In this document: positions 1-7,498 of the stretch, in pieces
Layout of the letters: the number at the start of each line of letters is the position of its first letter
How positions within the stretch are numbered: the first letter of the stretch is position 1
DNA from: Leptospiraceae bacterium
Lineage (GTDB): Bacteria; Spirochaetota; Leptospiria; Turneriellales; Turneriellaceae
DNA length: 14,157 bases
Reading direction: 5' to 3'
Assembly: GCA_016788945.1 (NCBI GenBank)
Contig: JAEUSA010000026.1
Span: forward strand, 1 to 14,157
Program-made: the position numbers and the translations under genes
The notes under the pieces: model-generated
The model's database searches: none
What the model saw: the letters and a program-made list of their open reading frames with translations, nothing else
Told to the model about the DNA's origin: nothing

Positions 1-1196
1 CACGCGTTTTCTACTTCTATAACGGTGAAAAAGATAATCCGCTGTTCCGCCGCACCCCGTACCGTTCGCAATTATATGCACAGTTCTTTCAGACCACGAA
101 CGGTTATCAATATCACGAAATTAACCTCGATTCACCTTATATCGGTAACTCGCTGTTTCGCCTGCGCACTGCATTCGTATTTGAGAAAAACACCTGGGCA
201 CATTTCTACGGAAACAACAGCCGCAGCATGAATGCGTTGGGCAGTGATTTCGGCGGAGGCGCAAAGACATATGACAAGTACGCAGACTTCAATACTGAAT
301 TGCGCAAAGTTGACGCCAATAACTTCACCAACTCCGCATTTAACAGGTATTCCTATGAGCGCCCGGCACTTGTCGCATTTCTGGAGCGCGACCTGTTCGG
401 CGGCATCGTTCGCCCACAGATCGGTATGCAGGTCAGCAAATACAACATCAACGACCTGATGAACCGCGAGGTACAGGCAGATAAAACAACGCTCGCAAGC
501 GGTGTGGTGACCCCTGATAAAGGCATTAATAATCCAACGCTGCTGACCCTGTATAACCAAGCCGGTCTCATCAACGGCTACAACGGCGGATTCAACAACG
601 TTGCCCGGGCAGGCATCGCAATCGACACGCGCGATTACGAACCGAACCCCAACAAGGGCCAGATGTTTGAAGCGATCGTCGACGTATCAAACAGGGCATA
701 TGGTTCGGAATTCAATTTTGCCCGCTATACGGTTTCTGAAAAATTCTTTTTCAGCCCGTTTGAGAAGATTGTCGACCTCGTCGTTGCCGGCCGCGCCGCA
801 TACACACAGGTTGTGGGCGATGCGCCATTCTATGTGATGGATCAATTTTCCAGCACCGAAAGAACATACCAGAACGGCCTCGGTGGCCTGCGTTCGCTCA
901 GGGGCTACAAGGCTGCCCGCTTTGTGGCGAGCAACATGGCGCTGGCGAACCTCGAGCTGCGCTGGACCATGTTTGATTTTACCGTCTTCGGGCAGCATTT
1001 CGCACCTATGCTGATACCGTTTTTTGATATTGGCAGCGCATTCGACCAACCGAAAGATATTTCGACAAGTGTCTGGCGTTATGCATACGGTGCCGGCCTG
1101 CGCCTCGCTTGGAATCAGGCGACAATTATCATGGTAGATTATGCGATGAGCAAAGAAGACTCGAACATGTTCATCAACTTCAGCCATATCTTTTAA
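1..1196 (+). CDS. Omp85/BamA-like outer-membrane beta-barrel protein (5' partial)
   Basis: The reading frame is open from the left edge (first complete codon at base 3), so the ATG at 228 is internal and the true start lies outside; 397 codons are visible. The sequence alternates aromatic and polar residues as in amphipathic outer-membrane strands. It carries GLGGLRSLRGY (LRGY at 897-908), which matches the (V/L)RG(F/Y) barrel-interior motif of the bacterial surface antigen (Omp85) domain. After this come ELRW, PFFDIGSAF and YGAGLRLAW, the usual order of late BamA-type strands. The protein ends in phenylalanine (NFSHIF), the typical C-terminal signature of barrels inserted by the Bam machine. 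I infer an outer-membrane location. Whether it is BamA itself, a TamA-like protein or a lineage-specific Omp85 barrel cannot be decided, because any N-terminal POTRA domains would be outside the window. Two hairpins follow the stop. Confidence 0.8.
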   Translation, partial: RVFYFYNGEKDNPLFRRTPYRSQLYAQFFQTTNGYQYHEINLDSPYIGNSLFRLRTAFVFEKNTWAHFYGNNSRSMNALGSDFGGGAKTYDKYADFNTELRKVDANNFTNSAFNRYSYERPALVAFLERDLFGGIVRPQIGMQVSKYNINDLMNREVQADKTTLASGVVTPDKGINNPTLLTLYNQAGLINGYNGGFNNVARAGIAIDTRDYEPNPNKGQMFEAIVDVSNRAYGSEFNFARYTVSEKFFFSPFEKIVDLVVAGRAAYTQVVGDAPFYVMDQFSSTERTYQNGLGGLRSLRGYKAARFVASNMALANLELRWTMFDFTVFGQHFAPMLIPFFDIGSAFDQPKDISTSVWRYAYGAGLRLAWNQATIIMVDYAMSKEDSNMFINFSHIF

Positions 1197-1221
1197 CGAA
1201 CCTCAGAAGAATCGGATTACG

Positions 1222-1258
1222 AAGCGTGTCTTGGCGGTTGCGCCGCGAGGACACGCTT
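1222..1258 (+). repeat. Inverted repeat (hairpin) after the outer-membrane gene
   Basis: AAGCGTGTC (1222-1230) pairs perfectly with GACACGCTT (1250-1258), and a GGCG/CGCC pair lies within the loop. It begins 26 nt after the stop of the barrel gene and is not followed by a long T tract. It may stabilise the mRNA 3' end or act as the first of two tandem terminators. Confidence 0.6.
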
Positions 1259-1276
1259 TCGCCAAAACCTTTTCAT

Positions 1277-1307
1277 AAAAGCATGGGCTTAGCCCATGCT
1301 TTTTTTT
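1277..1307 (+). terminator. Rho-independent terminator of the outer-membrane protein gene
   Basis: AAAAGCATGGGC (1277-1288), loop TTA, then GCCCATGCTTTT (1292-1303): a perfect 12-bp stem whose last T residues belong to an eight-T tract (1300-1307). This is a textbook intrinsic terminator on the plus strand. It separates the barrel gene from the DUF4349 gene, which starts 34 nt later and therefore probably has its own promoter. Confidence 0.92.
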
Positions 1308-1323
1308 GAACCATAGATAATCC

Positions 1324-1341
1324 TGCTGCGTCAAAGCAGCA
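1324..1341 (+). promoter_or_regulatory. Hairpin abutting the start codon of the DUF4349 gene
   Basis: TGCTGC (1324-1329), loop GTCAAA, GCAGCA (1336-1341): a perfect 6-bp stem whose last base is the A of the ATG at 1341. No Shine-Dalgarno sequence is visible. A GATAAT at 1316-1321 could be a -10 box giving a leader of about 12 nt, in which case most of the hairpin would not be transcribed. The hairpin is certain as sequence; its regulatory role is conjecture. Confidence 0.35.
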
Positions 1342-2312
1342 TGAAAAAGAAAATCCTCATCGCCGCTGCCGTATTTGCGGTAGTCGCTATCACCCTCCCG
1401 TTCGCTTTGAAATTCAGCCGCAATTCAGAAACGGCCTTTTTCGCTACGCGTAAGCGCGCAGAAGCAGCCAAACCTGCCGCGGGCATAAAGCAGCAAGAAC
1501 TCGCCGGCGAAGTTGATGCCACCGCAGCACAACCGACGAACAGCCGTCGCCTCGCTGATGAAGAGCGCGAGACGCGCGATGTCTTGCAGGAACAAAAAAA
1601 TCTCCGTGACGATCGCCTCGATACCAAACCCTTAGGCAGGGTTTTTAATCCCGGTGGCGGAACAGAACGCAAGCTCGAGTACCACATCGCCATGAATTAC
1701 CAGATAGACAGCATTAAATCGGCTCGTGCCTTTTTTAACCAGTGGATTCCGCGCTATGGTTTTCTCAGCAATGAGAGCGCATCAGGCAATCAAATGTCCG
1801 TCAGAGTACGCATCCGCAGTGCGAACCTGTACGCCGCGCTCAATGACCTCGATGGTATCGGCAATCTGACAGCCGAAAGCATCTCTGTACAAGACCATAC
1901 CGAAAATGCCGTCTACCAGCAAATGCTCGCCGCTCGCGAAGAAATACGCGCGCGCCGCCGCACGATCGCCAATCATGCAATGAGTACCGGTAATAAGAAC
2001 TGGGAAGCCAGCGAAAACCTGCTATCGCAGACAGAAGATCGTCAGCTCGCGACGCGCATCGAAGAATGGCGAATCGCCGACCGCATCGGCTATGCGACCC
2101 TCAACATCACATTGAGCCTGCCGGCCGCGCCGCACATGGACACAGTCGAAGTGCCACAGTTCCGCAACGCCTTTGTTGGTCTGTTCAACATTCTGCTGCA
2201 ACTTGTCTATGCAGCAATTTATCTCATACCATTGGCCTTAGTGGCTTACGCGGCATATCGTGGCATGAAGCGCATATTGCCTGCGTTGCGGGCGCTGAAA
2301 ACAGCACCCTGA
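1341..2312 (+). CDS. DUF4349 domain membrane-anchored protein
   Basis: 323 residues. An N-terminal hydrophobic helix (about 4-24, preceded by MKKK) serves as signal anchor or signal peptide. A low-complexity charged linker (30-105) follows. The DUF4349 core spans about 110-260: a strand-rich start (LEYHIAMNYQI), a segment like FFNQWIPRYGFLSNESASG, then VRVRIRSANLYAALNDLDGIGNLTAES. Next comes a helical hairpin rich in Arg/Glu/Gln (190-245), then NITLSLP. A C-terminal transmembrane helix (about 279-303) is followed by a short basic tail. This order matches the family, whose function is not known; many members are lipoproteins or membrane proteins exposed outside the inner membrane. No lipobox Cys is present here. 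The gene stands alone between a terminator and the convergent mre operon. The ATG at 1341 is chosen because MKKK plus a hydrophobic run gives a proper signal sequence. Confidence 0.8.
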   Translation: MKKKILIAAAVFAVVAITLPFALKFSRNSETAFFATRKRAEAAKPAAGIKQQELAGEVDATAAQPTNSRRLADEERETRDVLQEQKNLRDDRLDTKPLGRVFNPGGGTERKLEYHIAMNYQIDSIKSARAFFNQWIPRYGFLSNESASGNQMSVRVRIRSANLYAALNDLDGIGNLTAESISVQDHTENAVYQQMLAAREEIRARRRTIANHAMSTGNKNWEASENLLSQTEDRQLATRIEEWRIADRIGYATLNITLSLPAAPHMDTVEVPQFRNAFVGLFNILLQLVYAAIYLIPLALVAYAAYRGMKRILPALRALKTAP

Positions 2313-2324
2313 CATTCGCTTCTG

Positions 2325-2346
2325 CGCGGGAAGCAGACTTCCCGCG
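2325..2346. terminator. Hairpin between convergent genes, probable bidirectional terminator
   Basis: CGCGGGAAG (2325-2333), loop CAGA, CTTCCCGCG (2338-2346): a perfect 9-bp GC-rich stem in the 44-nt gap between the DUF4349 stop and the rodA stop on the other strand. On the plus strand the next Ts are only a short run at 2355-2358, and the minus strand has no T tract. Position and stem strength argue for termination, but it is not a classic intrinsic terminator. Confidence 0.55.
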
Positions 2347-2356
2347 TTGGAGCATT

Positions 2357-3880
2357 TTATGCATTAATGAAACGGCGGCGGTAGATATTGATCAAAATGC
2401 CCACACAGATAAAGCACAACAACATATGCGAACCGCCGTAACTCACAAAACTCAGCGGAATGCCCGTCACGGGTAGAATACCTACCGAGATGCCGATATT
2501 GATAAAGACGTGCAGAAAGAAAATTAATGCGATGCCCGAAGCAAGCATTGCACCAAAATCATCTTTCGAGGTGGCCGCAATGTTGATCGCCCGCAAAATC
2601 AGGCCGAACAGCAGCAAAAGCAGCACCGCTGCACCCCAGAAACCCAGCTGTTCGCCGACAACGGAAAAGATGAAGTCATTGTACCACTCGGGTAGAAACG
2701 GCGTTTCTCCCTTTGTCATATCACCTTTGAATAATCCTTTGCCGGCAAACTTGCCCGAACCGACAGTAATCAGTGAATGGCGCAGCTGGTAGCCGGCGCC
2801 TTTCTGGAATTTATCGGGATTCACAAAAGAGACAATACGAATCACCTGGTGTGGCTTGAAGTTGATGAACTTATTGAACATGAACCCTGCGGAAAACGAC
2901 AGGCCGATAATGAGAGCAATATTCGCGACGCGACGCATCCAGCGGGCGCCAATCATGAAATTACCGAGCGCGCCGAGGCCGTAAAAGAAAATACCCGTCG
3001 CACCGATCGCGATCATGACCGTGCTGTTGCGCAGCATATCGCGCAGAAAAGACGGACTGTTCTTCTCTATTTGCGCCGCTGTTTGCCAGAATATTTTCAG
3101 ATTTTCGCCCTGCGAAAGAGTTTCTTTTGCCCACGTCACCAGCGTTTTGTCCTGTACGAGCCGCGTGGTGTAATTCAGGTTTTCGGCGACTTCCCATACC
3201 TCAAAGTTCAGTATGCGTACCGCATCGGCGAGGCGGAAATGCTCTTCGCGCAATGCGTTATAGATCTCATCGACGATGACATAACGTTCGTACTCCAGAA
3301 ACATCGGAGTAAACAGCGATATGAAACCGATGATTGCAAAGCCGAACAATACCGAGGTATTCGCACCGCCGATGAACAGCATGCCAAACAAAATCGCCAT
3401 GAACATGACCGCACCACCGAGGTCGGGTTGAACACCGATGAGCAAGGCCGGCACCACAGCCAGCACTGTGGGAATGATAAGCTCTTTCAATTTGCCGATT
3501 TCTGATTCGCGCAAAACCAAATATTTGCTCAGCGTAATGACAAGTACGAGTTTCATGAACTCAGCAGGCTGAAAACCGAGGCCGAAGAAACGAATCCACG
3601 ACCTTGCGCCCTTGACTTCTTTGCCGATGAATGGCACGAGCACCAAAAGCAGTATCAGAATACCGGACGCATAGATGATCGGTGCGAACGAACCCAACAG
3701 CTGGTAGTTGATATTGGCAAAAACAAGCATGACGACAACACACAGAACGAGCCAGAGCAGCTTGCGCTGTGCGAGCTCTTCACCGGTAATGCCGCCACCA
3801 TAAAGCACCACCACACCCATCAGCGTAGCGGCAACCGCCAGAAAGATTGAAACCCAGTCGAGTCGGGCAAACCTTTCCAT
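2357..3880 (-). CDS. rodA: Peptidoglycan glycosyltransferase RodA (SEDS family) with a large insertion
   Basis: 507 residues; the family polymerises lipid II into glycan strands in the inner membrane as partner of PBP2. Family marks are GARSWIRFFGLGFQPAEFMKL (91-111), QPDLGG (151-156), NPDKFQKGAGYQLRHSL, FLPEWYNDFIFSVVGEQLG (395-413) and GIPLSFVSYGG (473-483). Asp402 in NDFIF aligns with the catalytic Asp of E. coli RodA/FtsW (HTDFIF). E. coli RodA has about 370 residues. The excess lies between a helix at about 177-196 and the helix at 317-336: roughly 90 polar residues (197-285) plus a helix at 286-308 followed by basic GARWMRR. Normal RodA topology and the positive-inside rule put the polar segment on the periplasmic side. 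The ATG overlaps the mrdA stop by one base (TGATG), implying translational coupling. This is the last gene of the mre operon, followed by the hairpin at 2325-2346. Confidence 0.95.
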   Translation of the reverse strand: MERFARLDWVSIFLAVAATLMGVVVLYGGGITGEELAQRKLLWLVLCVVVMLVFANINYQLLGSFAPIIYASGILILLLVLVPFIGKEVKGARSWIRFFGLGFQPAEFMKLVLVITLSKYLVLRESEIGKLKELIIPTVLAVVPALLIGVQPDLGGAVMFMAILFGMLFIGGANTSVLFGFAIIGFISLFTPMFLEYERYVIVDEIYNALREEHFRLADAVRILNFEVWEVAENLNYTTRLVQDKTLVTWAKETLSQGENLKIFWQTAAQIEKNSPSFLRDMLRNSTVMIAIGATGIFFYGLGALGNFMIGARWMRRVANIALIIGLSFSAGFMFNKFINFKPHQVIRIVSFVNPDKFQKGAGYQLRHSLITVGSGKFAGKGLFKGDMTKGETPFLPEWYNDFIFSVVGEQLGFWGAAVLLLLLFGLILRAINIAATSKDDFGAMLASGIALIFFLHVFINIGISVGILPVTGIPLSFVSYGGSHMLLCFICVGILINIYRRRFINA

Positions 3881-5736
3881 CAGTTAATTGTCCCTGCCTT
3901 GAGTTTCTGTGAATATTTCACGAACACGTCCCGTGCAATCGGCGCAGCGCCCACGGCACCACCAACACCACGTTCGACAATAACACCGACGACGAGTACA
4001 TCTTTCGGATCGCCCTCGAACGGACCATAACCGATAAACCAGGCGTGTTGCGATGCCTTATCTGACGGTGCACCCGAACGCGTCTGCACAGTACCGGTTT
4101 TGCCACCCACAGGTACAATGCCCGGTACACGGAAAACACTCGCGGCGGTACCGCGTGTCGTTACGGCGCGCAGACCTTCGCGCACGGTGAGCAATGCCGA
4201 TTTGGAAAGCGGAATCTGGTCTTGAATAACCGGTTTGACATCCACCTTAACCTGATCATTTTCTGCGAAACGTATCTGCTTGATCAGGTGCGGCTTGTAT
4301 ATTGTGCCACCGGTTGCGACCGCAGAATAAAAACCGACCATACCCACGAGCGTCGTCTCGATGAAACCCTGACCGATCGACAAGTTCACGGTGTCGCCGT
4401 CAAACCAGCGAGTGTTAAACTGCTTCTCTTTCCATGCACCATCGGGAACAAAACCGGCGATCTCGCTCGGCAAATCAATCTGCGATTTTTCTCCAAGGTG
4501 AAAGTAGCGTGAATATTTGATCATCGGTTCAGCGCCCATGCGGTATCCCGCTTCGTAGAAATACACTGAACACGACTGCGCAATGCCACCAACGAGATCA
4601 TTGCTGCCATGCTTCGACCAGTCGTTAAACACAGCATCGGGTGACCCCTTATAACTGCTTTTAAGGACAAACTTGCCCGGGCAGAAATAGTGATCCGATT
4701 TGGCCAGCCGCTTCTCTTCGAGCCCCGCAAGCGCCACGAGCGGTTTGTACGTCGAAGCAGGCGGATACTTCGTCGAAATGGCGCGGTTCAGTTCGGCTTT
4801 CTGTTCCTGAATTTGCCTGATATGCGCCGGGCGATCGGGATTATCGAGCGCGATGAGAATGTTCGGATCATAATCGGGTTTCGAGACAATCGCCAGAATC
4901 TCGCCAGTATAGGGTCTGATTGCGATTAATCCGCCAGTCTTATCACCCATCGCCTTTGAAGCCGCCTGCTGTAGATCAGCATCGATGGTGAGAATAAGGT
5001 TATTGCCCGGTGCAAAATTGCGGAATACTTTCTGTTCTTCGATGTCGCCCGTCGCCGACTTGATCTGAACGATTTCGCCGTCTTCACCGCGCAAGATGGT
5101 ATCGTACTGCGCCTCAAGGCCATTTTTTCCGGTGTACTGGTAACTGCGCACACCGGCGGCGACCTCGCGCTGGTTCGGCAATCCGATATAACCGGTGAGG
5201 TGAGCAGCCGAGGCCCCGAGATTGTAAAAGCGCCGTGAAGTTGGGCGTATAACAAATTTTGAGAAAGTAATATAGTAGTCGGCGATGACTGTCGTCTGTT
5301 CCGGTTTGAGGTTCTCGATGAGGACGATTTCTTCGTGTGCTTTGTACTTGTTATCTGCAACGCGCGATGTCAGCGACCCTTCGGGGTAGCGCAATAACCG
5401 CTCCAGCTTGGCGACGAGCTCCTTGAGCTCCTTTTTTTTCGGAAAATGTGAGGGTATGACGCTCAACGACACAGCCGAAGAATTCGAGACAATATATGTT
5501 GCCTTATCACGGCTGGTGTAATTTCGCGCAAACATTTCGCCACGCGGCGCGGTAAGCGCCACGACACGGCGGATCACACGTTGTGACTTGTCAAAAAACT
5601 CGTCGCCGCGCAGCAACTGCAGATCGCCGATTCTGATTAACAAGACGGCAAGCATCGCCAAGGTAAATATGGTCAGCGCAGTCACGCGGCGGTCAAGACG
5701 CTGCCGCAACTGGAACTGCTGTATGGTTTGCGCCAT
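3880..5736 (-). CDS. mrdA: Penicillin-binding protein 2 (class B, elongasome transpeptidase)
   Basis: 618 residues, close to E. coli PBP2 (633). The family cross-links nascent glycan strands made by RodA during cell elongation. There is a short cytoplasmic N-terminus and one membrane helix (about 19-35). The dimerisation/pedestal domain carries APRGEMFARN (63-72) and GLEAQYDTILRG (206-217). The transpeptidase domain holds the SxxK motif STYK (catalytic Ser328, Lys331) and KTGT (546-549). The SxN/SxD motif position reads SCS (388-390, followed by VYFYEAG). Class B PBP2 enzymes usually have Asp or Asn at the third position, so Ser390 is a departure; the DNA reads clearly (TCG TGT TCA). The gene starts 2 nt after the mreD stop and its TGA overlaps the rodA ATG, as expected for a stoichiometric PBP2-RodA pair. 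Confidence 0.95.
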   Translation of the reverse strand: MAQTIQQFQLRQRLDRRVTALTIFTLAMLAVLLIRIGDLQLLRGDEFFDKSQRVIRRVVALTAPRGEMFARNYTSRDKATYIVSNSSAVSLSVIPSHFPKKKELKELVAKLERLLRYPEGSLTSRVADNKYKAHEEIVLIENLKPEQTTVIADYYITFSKFVIRPTSRRFYNLGASAAHLTGYIGLPNQREVAAGVRSYQYTGKNGLEAQYDTILRGEDGEIVQIKSATGDIEEQKVFRNFAPGNNLILTIDADLQQAASKAMGDKTGGLIAIRPYTGEILAIVSKPDYDPNILIALDNPDRPAHIRQIQEQKAELNRAISTKYPPASTYKPLVALAGLEEKRLAKSDHYFCPGKFVLKSSYKGSPDAVFNDWSKHGSNDLVGGIAQSCSVYFYEAGYRMGAEPMIKYSRYFHLGEKSQIDLPSEIAGFVPDGAWKEKQFNTRWFDGDTVNLSIGQGFIETTLVGMVGFYSAVATGGTIYKPHLIKQIRFAENDQVKVDVKPVIQDQIPLSKSALLTVREGLRAVTTRGTAASVFRVPGIVPVGGKTGTVQTRSGAPSDKASQHAWFIGYGPFEGDPKDVLVVGVIVERGVGGAVGAAPIARDVFVKYSQKLKAGTIN

Positions 5737-5738
5737 AG

Positions 5739-6299
5739 TTACTGACCGATTCTGCGAATAATTCCCTGCGGGCCCGACACAGATTTCTCAACCGTCGGAA
5801 AGGCCCAGCGCAACAAACGAAACCAGACAATCGATAAGATTGCGGTGAATAACGCCTCGGGCAGAACTATCGTGATGAGCGATGAAGCGTGCGCACTGCT
5901 GTGAAAGATCGCGACGGTGAAAAACATAATTACACCCTTCACAAAGCAGGCAAGAAACACCACAATCACAATCAGCGAGGTCGCCTCTTTATTAATATCG
6001 CGCGACACTTTTCCGGCGACGAAACCGACGATCGTTTTCGCCAATGCCGATGTACCGACATAAAACTGCAGGTCTTGTTTGATCAGGTTTGTATACCCAC
6101 CAAGATTAACATCTTGCAGCAGGCCGCCGAAAAAACCGATCCACAATGCGGAAAACGAACCACGATAGAGAGCAAAATAAACCGTGAGGATTAGCAGAAA
6201 GTCGGGCTTAATGGAACCCAAGGCGAAAAAATCGACGCTGGTCTGAAAAAAATAAGAGACGAAAATTGCAATCGCGATGACAACCTTTTCGAGAATCAC
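5739..6299 (-). CDS. mreD: Rod shape-determining membrane protein MreD
   Basis: 186 residues, almost entirely hydrophobic with about five to six predicted membrane helices. The segment SIKPDFLLILTVYFALYRG, followed by ALWIGFFGGLLQDV, is the diagnostic MreD pattern (Pro-Asp, Ala-Leu, then GF..GLL.D). MreD binds MreC in the inner membrane and tunes PBP2-RodA activity. The start codon is GTG (minus strand, 6297-6299), overlapping the mreC TGA as GTGA. This four-base overlap decides the start and indicates coupled translation. The length is slightly above the usual 160-175 because of a short basic C-terminal tail (TVEKSVSGPQGIIRRIGQ). Confidence 0.93.
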   Translation of the reverse strand: MILEKVVIAIAIFVSYFFQTSVDFFALGSIKPDFLLILTVYFALYRGSFSALWIGFFGGLLQDVNLGGYTNLIKQDLQFYVGTSALAKTIVGFVAGKVSRDINKEATSLIVIVVFLACFVKGVIMFFTVAIFHSSAHASSLITIVLPEALFTAILSIVWFRLLRWAFPTVEKSVSGPQGIIRRIGQ

Positions 6300-7411
6300 G
6301 GTTTCACCTCTTCGGGTTTTGCCGGTGCAGCGGGCGCAGCTATTGCAGGCCTTGGTGGTTCTGCACTGGCAGCCGGTTTATCGGGCTTCGCAGCACCGCT
6401 CTTTGCTTCTGGCTTTTTTGTTACCGGTTCTTCACTGTCATCGTCATCGGCTGCAGGTTTTTTGGCAGGCGGCGGCGCAGGCTGAAGCTTGGGCTCCTCG
6501 ACGGTATCAGGTTTGAGCGGTAAAAAATTCAACGCTTCGGTTTCTACTTTTTTTTGGATGACGATGACAAAATCCAGCTTCTTAAAATCGATGACCGGTT
6601 GAATCTCGGCTTTCTGAAAACTACCGAGGCGCTCGATACGTTTGCCCACGGTACCGACGGGTAAACCGCGGGGGAAAATACCATCCCCACCCGATGTCAC
6701 GATTTCATCGCCGGTTGAGATGAACACACCGAGGCTCAGGTAATCGACGAGTGGCATATCTTGATGCGGGCTTTGCCCGGTCAGAAGCGCCCAGTGTCCG
6801 GTTTTTTTGACGGTCACTCCGATGCGAGAGAACTGATCGGTCAACGGTAGAATGCGCGCCGAATGCGGGTTCACCTGAATCACTTTACCGACAATGCCGG
6901 CGACGAGTTTAGTTTCGGGCGGCTTACCACCCTGCCCCGGCACGACAACCGACTGCAGAGCAACGACAGGCATGTACGTGGCGACACCGTCGGCGCTGCC
7001 TTTATTGATGATAATCGTACGGAACCAGTTATCGGGATCTTGCGATATTACTTCGGCCTGTAGAACAGGATGATTGGCGACAGGCGGTAGCTGAAGAAAC
7101 TGCCGCAATTTGACATTTTCTTCGCGCAGGCGTACCAGTTCTACCTGCAAGTCGAGATTCGATTTCACCTTCTCGCGCAAGGCATCGCGCTCTTGCCGTA
7201 CGGCCTCGTACGTACCGTAACTGTCGACGAAACGTGAAATACCCTTACCGAACGAAGAGAATGTACCGGAAAAAAAATCGAGCGCCTGGCTCGCCGTGTT
7301 TGCAGTGCGCGATACGAGGTTCGATTTCCAGATCAAACAGCCCAGGCAAAACAGCACGGTAAACGCCAGCGATGAGGCGGATTTATAGCGCGAAAGTATC
7401 TCTGCGAGCAT
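6296..7411 (-). CDS. mreC: Cell shape-determining protein MreC with long Pro/Ala/Lys-rich C-terminal tail
   Basis: 371 residues. An N-terminal cytoplasmic segment and one membrane helix (about 13-28) are followed by a coiled coil (about 66-107, rich in RQERDALREKV and VELVRLREENVKL). The two-lobed periplasmic beta domain (about 115-290) carries ISQDPDNWFRTIIINKGSADGV and TSGGDGIFPRGLPVGTVG, the two classic MreC signatures. MreC scaffolds PBP2, RodA and MreD and switches PBP2 to its active state. Residues about 300-371 are low-complexity (PAPPPAKKPAADDDDSEE, then repeated KPxA and AAPA units). Most MreC proteins lack this, and it is probably a flexible periplasmic extension. A smaller insertion, VPGQGGKPPETK (157-168), lies in the first lobe. 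No good Shine-Dalgarno precedes the ATG (CCGGTCCCCATG). This is the first gene of the visible operon. Confidence 0.95.
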   Translation of the reverse strand: MLAEILSRYKSASSLAFTVLFCLGCLIWKSNLVSRTANTASQALDFFSGTFSSFGKGISRFVDSYGTYEAVRQERDALREKVKSNLDLQVELVRLREENVKLRQFLQLPPVANHPVLQAEVISQDPDNWFRTIIINKGSADGVATYMPVVALQSVVVPGQGGKPPETKLVAGIVGKVIQVNPHSARILPLTDQFSRIGVTVKKTGHWALLTGQSPHQDMPLVDYLSLGVFISTGDEIVTSGGDGIFPRGLPVGTVGKRIERLGSFQKAEIQPVIDFKKLDFVIVIQKKVETEALNFLPLKPDTVEEPKLQPAPPPAKKPAADDDDSEEPVTKKPEAKSGAAKPDKPAASAEPPRPAIAAPAAPAKPEEVKP

Positions 7412-7432
7412 GGGGACCGGGAAAGGTATTAT

Positions 7433-7451
7433 GTCTCTTTATTAAAGAGAC
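7433..7451. promoter_or_regulatory. 19-bp perfect palindrome in the mreC leader, possible operator
   Basis: GTCTCTTTA-T-TAAAGAGAC is a perfect dyad centred at 7442, 22 nt upstream of the mreC ATG. On the minus strand it lies between TTGACG (7456-7461), a good -35-like box after an A tract, and CATAAT (7428-7433), a -10-like box. The gap between the boxes is 22 bp, too long for a normal sigma-70 promoter. It could be a repressor operator on the mre promoter or an RNA hairpin in the leader. The family of any binding protein is unknown. Confidence 0.45.
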
Positions 7452-7498
7452 GTTGCGTCAATTTTTTTCGCAGACCGTGAGCAGGCCCCGCCAAAACA

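Noticed and set aside
228..230. ATG at 228 as the start of the outer-membrane barrel protein
   Set aside because: The same frame is open from base 3 and encodes strand-like sequence (RVFYFYNGEKDNPLF and onward), so this Met is internal.
1324..1341. Start-codon hairpin as a riboswitch
   Set aside because: The space between the upstream terminator and the ATG is only 33 nt, too short for a ligand-binding aptamer.
2777..3505. 242-codon plus-strand frame antisense to rodA
   Set aside because: It is a shadow of the rodA coding sequence, is rich in His/Arg/Asp without any domain, and has no start signals. RodA on the other strand is unmistakable.
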